From the NCBI GenBank assembly GCA_964429695.1, contig CAYSCS010000019.1, positions 1-64,000 on the forward strand: a stretch of DNA of 64,000 nt. Direction: 5' to 3'. Of this stretch, positions 25,005 to 33,737 are shown one piece after another. How positions within the stretch are numbered: position 1 is the first letter of the stretch; every line of letters begins with the position of its first letter. The notes below the pieces were generated by a model. It did no database searches, was not told where the DNA came from, and saw only the letters and a list, made by a program, of their open reading frames with translations. Both the position numbers and the translations under genes were made by a program. This DNA is from CAYSCS01 sp964429695. GTDB lineage: Bacteria > Acidobacteriota > Aminicenantia > Aminicenantales > Aminicenantaceae.

Positions 25005-25904
25005 TCAATGGGGAACTGATTTTTTTACTCTCAACCTTTCCTCGGCGCTCACCTTAAAATTTTTTTCCTCTACTGTGAATACTCGGGATAATAGTTTCGT
25101 CAGGAGGCCCCTGTTTTTTTTGTTTTTCGGAATCTCTGTTATCCCTGCCCCCAAAGCCTCACTTTTTTCCTTGATGATTTTCGGCCAGACTTGATTTTGG
25201 AAGAGGTCGATGCTTTGGGGATAGAGTCTTAGGCATCCATTGAATACCCCGGCGCAATAATCTGCGAGAATTGAACCGGTTCCATAGGGGGAAAGCTCAA
25301 AGCAAAGGCTATCCTTGATTCTGGGATATTTTTCGGCTCCTTTTTCCTTGAAGAGCTCTTGGAAGGCAAGCTTCAGTTTCTTTTCTAGAGCCGGTTCTTC
25401 TTGATTGAAAAAGATGGCACACAAATCATCTTTTCCCTCTTCCATTTGTTTTTCAATCATTTTAAGCGCATGGGAAAGATGTTTCTTGAGGATTTCCTTC
25501 TCCTCCCAGCTGCCAGTTATCTTTCTTTCATTGAAGGTCAGGGTGAGGATTATCCGACTGCTCTCTGTGTCTCTCATCTTCTGGAGAATTTTCCTGACGA
25601 ATTCGATGAGCTTATCTAGGGAGTATTGCTTCAGGCTGGAGTAAGGCTTTGAGGGAGGAATTTTTTCCCTTTTCTGGCGATGTTTGTAGAGCGACCAGAT
25701 ATAAGACCATTTGAGCCCGATGGGTGGCTCTAAGTGAAGAAGCTCTCTTGCGAGAGATGTAAACTCTTCGCGAAGTCTCATCCATTCATCTGTTCTAATA
25801 AGAACAACAGAGCGACAGTAAAAGGGGTTCTTCAAGATGAATTTATCGCTTCTTTCTTTCTTGTATTTTCCCGACTCATCAGAGAATGCAAAATATGTGG
25901 CCAT
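25005..25904 (-). CDS. DUF3800 domain protein
   Basis: A 299-residue cytoplasmic protein. It begins YFAFSDESGKY, the DUF3800 hallmark FxDESG, and has LADYCAGVFNGCLRLYPQ near residue 210, the second conserved element. The acidic positions D8, E9 and the later Asp of LADY are arranged as in RNase H-like nucleases, but no activity is established for the family. Members are often found near defence or mobile genes; here it lies 8 bases after a small membrane protein gene and 29 before the M23 gene. Confidence 0.78.
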   Translation of the reverse strand: MATYFAFSDESGKYKKERSDKFILKNPFYCRSVVLIRTDEWMRLREEFTSLARELLHLEPPIGLKWSYIWSLYKHRQKREKIPPSKPYSSLKQYSLDKLIEFVRKILQKMRDTESSRIILTLTFNERKITGSWEEKEILKKHLSHALKMIEKQMEEGKDDLCAIFFNQEEPALEKKLKLAFQELFKEKGAEKYPRIKDSLCFELSPYGTGSILADYCAGVFNGCLRLYPQSIDLFQNQVWPKIIKEKSEALGAGITEIPKNKKNRGLLTKLLSRVFTVEEKNFKVSAEERLRVKKSVPH

Positions 25905-25912
25905 CTCTATTA

Positions 25913-26104
25913 TTAGTCCTTTTTTCTCTTTCTTTGAATTTCTTTCTTTAGGGGCTGGTGAAGGACTAGGAAATAATACCCTAAGAGGCAGATAATGATG
26001 ATAGAGAATCTCAAGATATTACCCGCAAGAAGAGAAAAGAGAGCATAACCGAGGAGAGCAAGGAGAAGAAAAAGGTGAAAGAAGGCGAAGACCCACTCAG
26101 ACAT
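25913..26104 (-). CDS. Small membrane protein, two predicted helices
   Basis: A 63-residue protein of unknown function. Two hydrophobic segments (about 5-27 and 31-49) are followed by a strongly basic tail (KKEIQRKRKKD), suggesting both ends face the cytoplasm. It is closely packed, 45 bases after the cyclophilin gene and 8 before the DUF3800 gene, which supports it being real. Confidence 0.6.
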   Translation of the reverse strand: MSEWVFAFFHLFLLLALLGYALFSLLAGNILRFSIIIICLLGYYFLVLHQPLKKEIQRKRKKD

Positions 26105-26149
26105 GGCTCTTCACAGGAAAAAAAAGAGGCAAAGAAGAGCTCAAGAAGA

Positions 26150-26740
26150 TCAATTCTCTTCTACTCGGGTAATAGAAATGATGGTCACTGTCTCTACAGG
26201 AACATCTTCATAACCCCGTTTTCTCGTTGTTTTAAGGTTTGCTATGGCATCCACGACATCCATGCCTTCAATTACTCTTCCAAAAACAGCATACCCAAAT
26301 CCCTCAGGAGTATTGGTTCGATGGTCGAGGAAAGGATTGTCGACATGATTGATGAAGAATTGACAGGTTGCACTGTTAATCTCCATCGTTCTCGCCATGG
26401 CGATTGTGCCCCTTTTATTGGAGAGTCTGTTTGTTGCTTCGTTTTGGATGGGAGGTTTTGTCGTCTGTTTTTCTTGAAGGTCAGCAGTAAGCCCTCCTCC
26501 TTGAATCATAAAGCCCTTGATCACCCTGTGGAAAATTGTTCCTTCATAGAATTTTTCATCCACATAAGAGAGGAAGTTACTCACAGTCAAAGGAGCCTTA
26601 TCAGCAAAAAGTTCAATCTTTATCTCTCCCTTTGAGGTCTTCATTAGCACCTTGGGATTAGTCTGCGAAGCCTGACCTACCGGGAAAAAAGAAATGAGCA
26701 TTCCTGAGAATATAAGGCATGAGCTTATTTTTTTTATCAT
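26150..26740 (-). CDS. Exported cyclophilin-type peptidyl-prolyl isomerase
   Basis: The start at 26740 was chosen for its GAGGAGG ribosome-binding site. An in-frame start at 26800 lacks one and would bury the signal peptide. The 196-residue protein has a signal peptide of about 25 residues (ending GQASQ) and a complete short cyclophilin domain: FHRVIKGFMIQGGG, GTIAMARTMEINSATCQFFI, FGYAVFGRVIEGMDVVDAI. It would fold envelope proteins in the periplasm. It is the first gene of the set leading to the M23 peptidase. Confidence 0.93.
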   Translation of the reverse strand: MIKKISSCLIFSGMLISFFPVGQASQTNPKVLMKTSKGEIKIELFADKAPLTVSNFLSYVDEKFYEGTIFHRVIKGFMIQGGGLTADLQEKQTTKPPIQNEATNRLSNKRGTIAMARTMEINSATCQFFINHVDNPFLDHRTNTPEGFGYAVFGRVIEGMDVVDAIANLKTTRKRGYEDVPVETVTIISITRVEEN

Positions 26741-27112
26741 TTTTCCTCCTCTTTTTGTTTCTTGAAAGCCAAAAATAACAAAATTCGCTCTCTTTATCAA
26801 TGTTAGAATTAGAATAAATTATTAAACGCAGGAAGAATTTCACGACCTTTAAGGCAGAGGGAAGTGAAGCATTTTCAAAAATTGATTTACGAATTATCTC
26901 CAAGAAGAAGGCAACGCAACTTAGATTGTGAAATCTCGAAAAAAATCATCGACTAAGCCCTCGAAGAGATAAGTTTAATATCGGGTTTTGTTTTAAATAA
27001 GATATTTAAGATGAATGAGATTAGGCCCCTTATATCTCTTTTTTAATCTTTAAAATTATGGAAAATCTCCAGTTTTTCTGATAAAAATAAACTATTAAAA
27101 AAGGAGAAGAAG
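26741..27112. other. Divergent intergenic region
   Basis: It separates the cyclophilin (minus) and the barrel protein (plus) and must hold both promoters. It is AT-rich; no match to a strong promoter or a regulatory repeat was found with confidence. Confidence 0.35.
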
Positions 27113-27934
27113 ATGAGTTTCAGAAAATTTTTAAAAATCATGCTTTTCTCTCTTTTCCTCCTCTCATTTCCTGCTCTCCCCCTTCTTGCGCAAGGTAATT
27201 TTGAATTCAGCTTCCATTATTCACGCTGGAGCATTGACCTTCTTAAAGGATTCATAGAGGAAGGGATAAGCGAGGCTTTGGAGAATGAGTTCAAGGATAG
27301 ATTCTTGGAAGACATTAAAGAAGAGCATCCTGAACTCGAGGAAGTTTCCTACTCCCAGGAAGTGAGCTTTGATTCGAGTGGCGATAATTATGGGCTAGAA
27401 ATTAGATGGTACCCTGGAGGAATTGAGGGAGCATTCAGTCTCGGAATCTCTGTGGAGAAGACAACGATGAAGCTTTCCCTGAAGGAAGTATCTTCAAGCC
27501 TTGAGTTGAGCGAAGGCTCTGGCTTCTGGGCGAATGCAAACGGAGAGCTTATGCTTAAGCCTCTTTCTTTCCATTTGAGTTTCAGATGGGATATTCTTCC
27601 TTCCTCTCGTCTTACCCCCTACATAACCCTGGGGCTTGGAGCTGCCACAGGCTCCGTGTTTGAAAAAGGGGAAGTCAGCTACTCTTACTCAGGGACCCTT
27701 GAGATTCCTGGTGAAGAGCCAGAAGAGTACCAGGACAGCCAGAAAAAGACCATAAAACAGATTATCGACGAACTTGAAGAAGAGGAGGAGGAATTCTTTT
27801 TACCCGGGTTTCTTCCTTTTCTTCAATTGAACTTAGGAATCAAAGGGAAAATAACCGAAAATATCCATCTCTTGATTGATGCGGGAGTCTGGGATGGATT
27901 CCTGATTCGGGGTTCGATAGCCTTCAGGTTATAA
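27113..27934 (+). CDS. Exported outer-membrane-type beta-barrel protein
   Basis: A 273-residue protein with a clear signal peptide (basic MSFRKFLK, hydrophobic core, cleavage near LLAQG). Alternating aromatic/hydrophobic strands follow (YGLEIRWYPGG, FSLGISVEKTTMKLSL, LTPYITLGLGAATGS), and it ends in a strand terminating GSIAFRL. Two acidic helical stretches (about 50-80 and 205-240) look like loops. There is no recognised family; similar small barrels are common as structural or unknown outer-membrane proteins. The ribosome-binding site AAGGAGA precedes the ATG. Confidence 0.6.
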   Translation: MSFRKFLKIMLFSLFLLSFPALPLLAQGNFEFSFHYSRWSIDLLKGFIEEGISEALENEFKDRFLEDIKEEHPELEEVSYSQEVSFDSSGDNYGLEIRWYPGGIEGAFSLGISVEKTTMKLSLKEVSSSLELSEGSGFWANANGELMLKPLSFHLSFRWDILPSSRLTPYITLGLGAATGSVFEKGEVSYSYSGTLEIPGEEPEEYQDSQKKTIKQIIDELEEEEEEFFLPGFLPFLQLNLGIKGKITENIHLLIDAGVWDGFLIRGSIAFRL

Positions 27935-28044
27935 TAAGAAATTTGAATAAGAAAATTGGTCTGAAGCTCGAGAAGATGGGTGTTTTTTTCGAGAGCGGGA
28001 AATAAATTTTAGAGTTTTTCTATCTTTCTGATGAGGAGGGAAAG

Positions 28045-29175
28045 TTGAGATTTCATTTGCCGACAAAAATATATTTTGGGAAAGGGATGATTTCTAAACT
28101 CAGAGAAGAGATTGAGGAGAAACTAAAGAAAAAAAATATATTTCTCGTCACTGATAAAGGAGTCATTAAAGCAGGGCTCTTGGATAAGGTTCTTTTCCAG
28201 ATTAATGTCAATCATATCTTTGATGAGGTAGAAGAAAATCCAAAGCATGAGACTATTAATAGAGCCGGGGAAATAGTGCGCAGGATAAAGCCGGAGCTTA
28301 TCATAGGCTTAGGAGGCGGAAGCGCCATGGATGCTGCTAAAGCCATTGCCCTTTTAGCCACAAATCCAGGCAGGGTGGAGGATTATGAGGGAAGAGAGAA
28401 ATATTCTTCTCCGCCCCTTCCAGTTCTTGCCATCCCTACCACCTGCGGCACAGGCAGTGAGGTGACCTGGGTTTCTGTAATCACCCATACAGGAAGGAAG
28501 TTCAAGATGAGCATAAAGGGTCCAGAATTATTTCCCCTGGTTGCCGTAGTCGATCCTGACCTCCTTCTCACTCTTCCCCAGAAGCTAATAGCCTCTACAG
28601 GATTAGATGCCTTGACCCATTCCATAGAAGCTTTCACGGTGAGGCAAGCAACTCCTTTTACAGATATTTTCGCCCGCGAAGCTTTCTCCCTGATAATTAC
28701 CTCGATTGAAGATGCATGGAAAGATATAAGAAAAAATAGTGAGGCAAGGAGCAAAATCATGCTGGGGAGCACTCTTGCAGGGATAGCATTTTGTGCAAGT
28801 GATGTCGGCTCCGTCCACTGCCTCTCTGAGGCTTTGGGCTCACTCTACGACATTCCTCATGGGGTGGCAAATTCTTTGTTTCTTCCCTTTGTCATGGAGT
28901 TCAATCTTCCTTTTGCCAAGAGTCGCTATGCGCAGCTTGGATGGCTTGCAGGAATTAAAGCACAAGATGAGGAGGAGTCTTCAAAGGTCCTTATTCAGAG
29001 GATAAAAGATTTATCCCAGAATCTGGGGATTCCCACTCTCAGGGAATTAGGCATTAAGAGAGAATGTTTTCTGGAAATTGCAAAAAAAGCATTCGAAAAT
29101 AACTCAAATTCCTCGAATCCGAGAGAGGCAGACATTGAGGATTACGTCAAGATTCTAGAAAGAGCCTTAAATTAA
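28045..29175 (+). CDS. Iron-containing alcohol dehydrogenase
   Basis: Group III (Fe-dependent) alcohol dehydrogenase of 376 residues. The start is TTG at 28045 with GAGGAGGG four bases upstream. It has the NAD-binding LIIGLGGGSAMDAAKAIA, TTCGTGSEVTWVSVIT, the metal ligands in TGLDALTHSIEAF, and HCLSEALGSLYDIPHGVANS. The substrate is not predictable; relatives act on ethanol, butanol, 1,3-propanediol or lactaldehyde. It lies 110 bases after the barrel gene on the same strand and converges with the phosphate transporter gene. Confidence 0.93.
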   Translation: MRFHLPTKIYFGKGMISKLREEIEEKLKKKNIFLVTDKGVIKAGLLDKVLFQINVNHIFDEVEENPKHETINRAGEIVRRIKPELIIGLGGGSAMDAAKAIALLATNPGRVEDYEGREKYSSPPLPVLAIPTTCGTGSEVTWVSVITHTGRKFKMSIKGPELFPLVAVVDPDLLLTLPQKLIASTGLDALTHSIEAFTVRQATPFTDIFAREAFSLIITSIEDAWKDIRKNSEARSKIMLGSTLAGIAFCASDVGSVHCLSEALGSLYDIPHGVANSLFLPFVMEFNLPFAKSRYAQLGWLAGIKAQDEEESSKVLIQRIKDLSQNLGIPTLRELGIKRECFLEIAKKAFENNSNSSNPREADIEDYVKILERALN

Positions 29176-29308
29176 ACATATATAATCTATAAAGTGAATC
29201 CTTTTCTTATCTTCAGGGCAAAATAGAGTTCATTTCAAGACCAAGACTAAAAGAGTAAACTTGGTGATGGGAAGAGATAAAAGAAGCTTACTTTTTAAGT
29301 CTGGGTTT

Positions 29309-30550
29309 TTAAGCGAAGATAGCTGTTAAAATGAAATATATTAAAATCGAAAAGACCGAGGCGGCCGGAAGAGAGATTATCCAGGCTGAAAATATTTTTC
29401 TGATCACAGTTAAATCAATGGCTGATATTCCCCGTGCCAGACCCACCCCAATGACATTGCCCACGCAGATGTGAGTGGTTGAAACAGGAAGTCCGAGACG
29501 GGAGCAGAGGAGAACCGTGGCTGCAGTTCCGAATTCGGCGGCAAAGCCACGAGTGGGAGTGATTGAGGTAATTTTTTTCCCCACCGTTTCCATGACTCCT
29601 TTCCCCCATCCATAAGTTCCGACTGCAATTCCCAGACCACCCAGAAAGAGGAGCCACAAGGGAACCGCAACTTTCATTTCCACTCTTGAAGTCTGAAAGA
29701 TGACCACAATCGCAGCAACAGGTCCGATGGCATTGGCAACATCATTGGCGCCATGGGAGAAAGATTCAAAACTTGCCGAAAGCACTTGGAGAGGCCCAGA
29801 CATAGTCTCAACCTGAAGATAGGGGTCCATGTTCTTCCTTTCTTTATATCTTCTGAGCAACAAATATCCCGTAAAGAAGGCTCCTATACCTACAAATGAT
29901 GAGATTATAAAGGCTCTAAAAAAGGGGAGGTTTAAATGAAGATTCTCGAGTCCCTCATAGATTGTGGCAAGGGAAAGGATGAAGCCCACAATGCCAATAA
30001 AAAATGGCCCTATTTTTTTTACCTGGGAGATTGGGTCTTGGGAGCTGAGGATGAATTTCTTGATGATGGTGAAAATTATGAAGGAGACTAATCCTCCAAA
30101 AAGAGGTGAGATGATCCAGCTTAAGATTACAAAAACTACAACTTTCCAGGTTATTCCTGAAAACCCAACGCTCACCAGCCCAAACCCAATTATGCCACCT
30201 ATTATCGAATGAGTTGTGGAAACAGGAAGACGGAGGTACGTGGCCAGATTAACCCAGAGCGCAGAGCCAAGCACTGTTGCCATCATTCCTAACTGGAGAA
30301 GATGGGGAGTGTCTGCAAATTGCAGGGGGTCGATGAGGCCTTTGCGAATGGTATTTGTCACATGCGTTCCTACGAAGATTGCACCAAAAAGATTGAATAT
30401 CGCAGAGACAAAGACTGCTTTTTTGACGCTCAAAACCCCGGAGGCCACCGATGTTGCCATGGCATTGGCAACATCGTTAGCTCCTATGTTTATGGCGCTA
30501 TAGAATCCTGCAAGAAGAGAGAAAATAAGGATTACGAGGCTCACGTCCAT
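29309..30550 (-). CDS. pit: PiT-family inorganic phosphate transporter
   Basis: A 413-residue membrane permease coupling phosphate to H+ or Na+. The duplicated PiT signature is visible: GANDVANAMATSVASGVLS near residue 24 and HGANDVANAIGPVAAIVV near 265, with RLPVSTTHSIIGG and RLGLPVSTTHICVGNVIG as the second paired motif. The DUF47 gene just upstream on the same strand is its usual partner. Confidence 0.95.
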   Translation of the reverse strand: MDVSLVILIFSLLAGFYSAINIGANDVANAMATSVASGVLSVKKAVFVSAIFNLFGAIFVGTHVTNTIRKGLIDPLQFADTPHLLQLGMMATVLGSALWVNLATYLRLPVSTTHSIIGGIIGFGLVSVGFSGITWKVVVFVILSWIISPLFGGLVSFIIFTIIKKFILSSQDPISQVKKIGPFFIGIVGFILSLATIYEGLENLHLNLPFFRAFIISSFVGIGAFFTGYLLLRRYKERKNMDPYLQVETMSGPLQVLSASFESFSHGANDVANAIGPVAAIVVIFQTSRVEMKVAVPLWLLFLGGLGIAVGTYGWGKGVMETVGKKITSITPTRGFAAEFGTAATVLLCSRLGLPVSTTHICVGNVIGVGLARGISAIDLTVIRKIFSAWIISLPAASVFSILIYFILTAIFA

Positions 30551-30677
30551 CTTGAGTTTCCTATCTGAGAGACCCTAGACATTCTGGCTTGTGACATACA
30601 TTTCTTCCCTTTATATTTTTTCTTCTCAATTGATAAGAATTCAGGCAACCGGTTTTTTCCTTAAGGATGAATCTTGC

Positions 30678-31352
30678 TCATGACTTATGGAGCATCATCC
30701 TTAATTGGTCACCTACATTTTCGGCATGGTTGGCAAGAGCACCGAGTTCTCTGAAGATATGCATCCACATCATGATTGAGACAGGGTCAAGTTTGCTTTC
30801 TATAGAAAACATTTTTTTGGCAAGCTTCATCTGAGCCTTATCTGCTTCGAACTCGCTCATCTTAAGTTCCTCAATTATCTCCATCACCTTCTCGGCTTCA
30901 CTCCCGCCGAAAGAGGTTTCGGCAAGCACTTTTATTTCTGAAGAGACAAACATTGCAATTTCACAGGTCTTTAAAACTCTTTTCACCAGCTCCTTGAGCT
31001 CTTCCTTGAGTTCCTCAGGAACCTGCATTTTTCTCAAGGTCACTAATACAGCCAGGTCTTCAGCAGAATCTGCAATCTTATCCTGCTCCTTGAGATAGTT
31101 GAGGATGTCTCCTCTATTGACAGGTAGAAATATACCTTTGGGGAGGTTATTGCGGATATATTTTTTTACCATATCCGATTCATGTTCGGCTTTGAAGATT
31201 TTTTCAGCAATCTCTTCGAGTCGAACCTGATTTCCCTCGAGAAGTGCTTCCATCAGAGGCCCAACCAAATCCACACACTCCTTCACTTTCTGCATATGAT
31301 GGTAGAGGGGATCGAAGGGGCTCTTTCCAAATAACTTTTCAATAATGCTCAT
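30678..31352 (-). CDS. DUF47 (PhoU-like) regulator of phosphate transport
   Basis: A 224-residue all-helical protein of the DUF47/TIGR00153 family, structurally like PhoU. It contains NYLKEQDKIADSAEDLAVLVTLR, ADKAQMKLAKKMF and MHIFRELGALANHAENVGDQLRMM, conserved metal-binding-type helices. Genes of this family sit next to pit and are thought to restrain or adjust the low-affinity phosphate transporter. It is 127 bases upstream of pit and probably co-transcribed. Confidence 0.88.
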   Translation of the reverse strand: MSIIEKLFGKSPFDPLYHHMQKVKECVDLVGPLMEALLEGNQVRLEEIAEKIFKAEHESDMVKKYIRNNLPKGIFLPVNRGDILNYLKEQDKIADSAEDLAVLVTLRKMQVPEELKEELKELVKRVLKTCEIAMFVSSEIKVLAETSFGGSEAEKVMEIIEELKMSEFEADKAQMKLAKKMFSIESKLDPVSIMMWMHIFRELGALANHAENVGDQLRMMLHKS

Positions 31353-31526
31353 TCTCTACCTCAATCCTTAAAGAGTTTCTCTTTAGGTTTTCATTTTATT
31401 TCGCAATGCATAGAAAATCAATCAGGAGTGACAATTTTTATTTTTTATCTCCGAAATTTTTGAGTTAAGAGTAGATTATGATATGATGTTACTTTCAATC
31501 TTAAAATGTTATCGTCTCTGCTTACT

Positions 31527-31599
31527 GCGCCCGTAGCTCAGTGGAGAGAGCGGTGGACTTCGAATCCAAAGGTCGGGGGTTCAAATCCCTCCGGGCGCG
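31527..31599 (+). tRNA. tRNA-Arg (anticodon TCG)
   Basis: A 73-base cloverleaf: acceptor GCGCCCG with CGGGCGC, D arm GCTC/GAGC, anticodon loop CTTCGAA giving TCG, and T arm GGGGG-TTCAAAT-CCCTC. The discriminator is G and no CCA is encoded. The top pair of the anticodon stem is G27-A43, a mismatch. Confidence 0.95.
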
Positions 31600-31778
31600 C
31601 TCTATTTATACCTGAAGCTTGAATCCTGAGCCCTGGCTTTTTACAGGAAAAAGAGAGTATGTTTATTTCTAATGCTTTTTATCTTCGGTGATTGAGGCAT
31701 ATTGAGGGGAGCTTGAATTCTTGAGGTTTTGAAACAATTTTAGCAGGAATTAAATTATAATAATAAAGAGAAAAATAA

Positions 31779-32696
31779 GTGAAAATAATTTCTAGGATAG
31801 ATAGGTTTCTGGAGGAAGTCTCTGATGAAAGAAGAAGGGTTTTCAGTCTTCTTTTTTCGCTTTTTTTCCATGCAGGGATATTAATTTTGTTAATCAAAGT
31901 TCTTCCTCCAACTGAGAGAATCGTTTATCAAGAAAAGATAACAGAAGTCATCATCGCCCCAGAAGAAAAACTCTTCGCACCCGGAGACCCCCGCAATCTC
32001 CCTAGCCCTGATGAGTTCGACCCTTTCTACGAAAAAAGAAGGCATTCCAGAAGTTCAATCACTTGGAGTGAAAAAGGGCAGGGAAGAGGGTCTCCTGAGG
32101 AATCAAGTCTTTCTTGGGGTGGGAGAAGAGGTCCGACTTTTGTCCCCAACCTTCAATTTTCTCTAGGCAAAAGTTCAAAGTCCTCGCAGGGCGAGTTCTC
32201 CAAAGATGCCCTAATATTTTCATTGATGAAAAGAAAACAAGAGGAAGTCCCTGCCATCTATAGAGACCATCAAATGAAAGTTTTAGACCTTTCAAAATAT
32301 GTTTCTGGAGGTTATTCGGGTGGGAGTGCCTCAGAAGCATTTAAACCTTCGGGAAGGCCTTCAGCCCGAGTCACCCGAGTTGGGAGAGCAGCCTATGTTG
32401 AAGGGACTTCCTTTGATATTGGCCCTTGGGCGAGGGAAGTTGTGAGTAAGATACAGAGAAACTGGTTTATTCCTGCTTCAGAAAAAATAACAGATTGGGG
32501 CCGAGTGATTATTTCGGTGACGGTCAAGAAAGATGGTCAAATCTCTGAAACAAAAATAGTGAGTCCTTCCAAACTTCGGCTCCTCGATGAGGCAGCCCTA
32601 AAAGCTCTGAGGTTGAGCAATCCTCTCCCAGGACTCCCTGATGGATTTCCCGAGGATAGCCTGAGTGTTTCCTTTGAATTTTCTTATCATGAATAA
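31779..32696 (+). CDS. TonB-family energy transducer-like protein
   Basis: A 305-residue protein starting at GTG 31779. A short cytoplasmic helix is followed by one membrane segment (about 22-42, FSLLFSLFFHAGILILLI; the His in the helix is typical of TonB), then a long low-complexity periplasmic linker. The TonB C-terminal domain begins near WAREVVSKIQRNWFIP and includes ISVTVKKDGQISETKIVSPS and LDEAALKALRLSNPLPGLP. It probably links inner-membrane proton force, or a TolA-like function, to the outer membrane; no exbB/exbD is nearby. Its stop overlaps the next gene by 8 bases. Confidence 0.85.
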   Translation: MKIISRIDRFLEEVSDERRRVFSLLFSLFFHAGILILLIKVLPPTERIVYQEKITEVIIAPEEKLFAPGDPRNLPSPDEFDPFYEKRRHSRSSITWSEKGQGRGSPEESSLSWGGRRGPTFVPNLQFSLGKSSKSSQGEFSKDALIFSLMKRKQEEVPAIYRDHQMKVLDLSKYVSGGYSGGSASEAFKPSGRPSARVTRVGRAAYVEGTSFDIGPWAREVVSKIQRNWFIPASEKITDWGRVIISVTVKKDGQISETKIVSPSKLRLLDEAALKALRLSNPLPGLPDGFPEDSLSVSFEFSYHE

Positions 32697-33471
32697 AAAG
32701 ATATTTACCTTAATCCTCTTTTTTATTGCCCTTTCTTCTGGCTTGACATATCAGGATGAAGGTTCGGTACTCAAAGAGGTTTTTTTCATTGAGGAGGAGG
32801 AGTCTCAGGACTATTTTCCACCCGCTTCGTTGACTCTGGGAATAGAGCTTGAAAGTGATGCCTATTATAAGCTCGTCCAAGGAGGTGTGGTCAGGAAGGC
32901 CGGGTTATTCAGAAAGGGAATAAACATTGTTAAGCTCGAGACAAGTGAATTTTTCGAAAGCAATTCGTCTCAGGTAATTACCCTAAGCCTGAAATTAAAC
33001 GGTTTAATCTTGGAAAAGAAAATAGAGATCGATATTAACCTCGATCGAGGCATGGCTTTCATTCAAGAAGAAAGAAGCAATCAAAAGAAAGAGCGAGATT
33101 TCAAAGACTTTGAGTATGAACTCTCGATGTTCATAGGGGAGGAGCTCGTTGCTTCAGAGAGCAGGAGACATTTCGAAAAATTCCCCTTAAGGCTAAACCT
33201 CCCCCAGATTCCAGAGAAATTCAAGCCTTATAATCCGCAGGGGAGGCATGACCCTTTTTCGCAAGACCCTTTTGAAAGCTCATTTTCTATTCCCCAGGCT
33301 ATCTCTTCCCTAATAGACGTGGTGAAGGGTCTGAAAAAAGAAAAAAAACCAATCAAAAAATGGGAAGAATATCTTTTAAGAAGGAAAAAAATAAGGGTCA
33401 CCTTCGTTCGGAAAGAGGAAGGGGCAGAGAGACTGGTAAACGCCACCTTGCTGATTAAGGTAATAAGTTAA
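32689..33471 (+). CDS. Exported protein of unknown function
   Basis: The start ATG at 32689 gives 260 residues beginning MNKKIFTLILFFIALSSGLTYQ, a clear signal peptide. The mature part is rich in beta-prone segments (PPASLTLGIELESDAYYKLV, GINIVKLETSEFF, VITLSLKLNGLILEKKIEID) and ends in a basic region. No family was recognised. The 8-base overlap with the TonB-like gene suggests translational coupling and a shared envelope task. Confidence 0.6.
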   Translation: MNKKIFTLILFFIALSSGLTYQDEGSVLKEVFFIEEEESQDYFPPASLTLGIELESDAYYKLVQGGVVRKAGLFRKGINIVKLETSEFFESNSSQVITLSLKLNGLILEKKIEIDINLDRGMAFIQEERSNQKKERDFKDFEYELSMFIGEELVASESRRHFEKFPLRLNLPQIPEKFKPYNPQGRHDPFSQDPFESSFSIPQAISSLIDVVKGLKKEKKPIKKWEEYLLRRKKIRVTFVRKEEGAERLVNATLLIKVIS

Positions 33472-33737
33472 GAAAGAAGATTTGAATGAATCTATCGAAA
33501 AGGCTTGGTCTTAATCTCTAAAAATGCGCTCTTCCGAATCCATTCTGCCTAAACCCAGTTTCATTCAATTTTGAGAGAGTGTTGGGAATTTGTGGGGAAT
33601 AAGTTGAGAACCACAGAAAGGAAATAATCCAATTTAAGAAGAGATTGCTTTAATAATTTTATAGGGAGCGCTTCAAAAAGATTCTTATGTTAAAGGATGA
33701 GGAATTTGATAGAATTAAAAGATAGATTTCTAAAAGG

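Noticed and set aside
26658..26903. An 81-codon minus-strand frame over the start of the cyclophilin gene
   Set aside because: Different frame from the clear signal peptide and cyclophilin; no motif.
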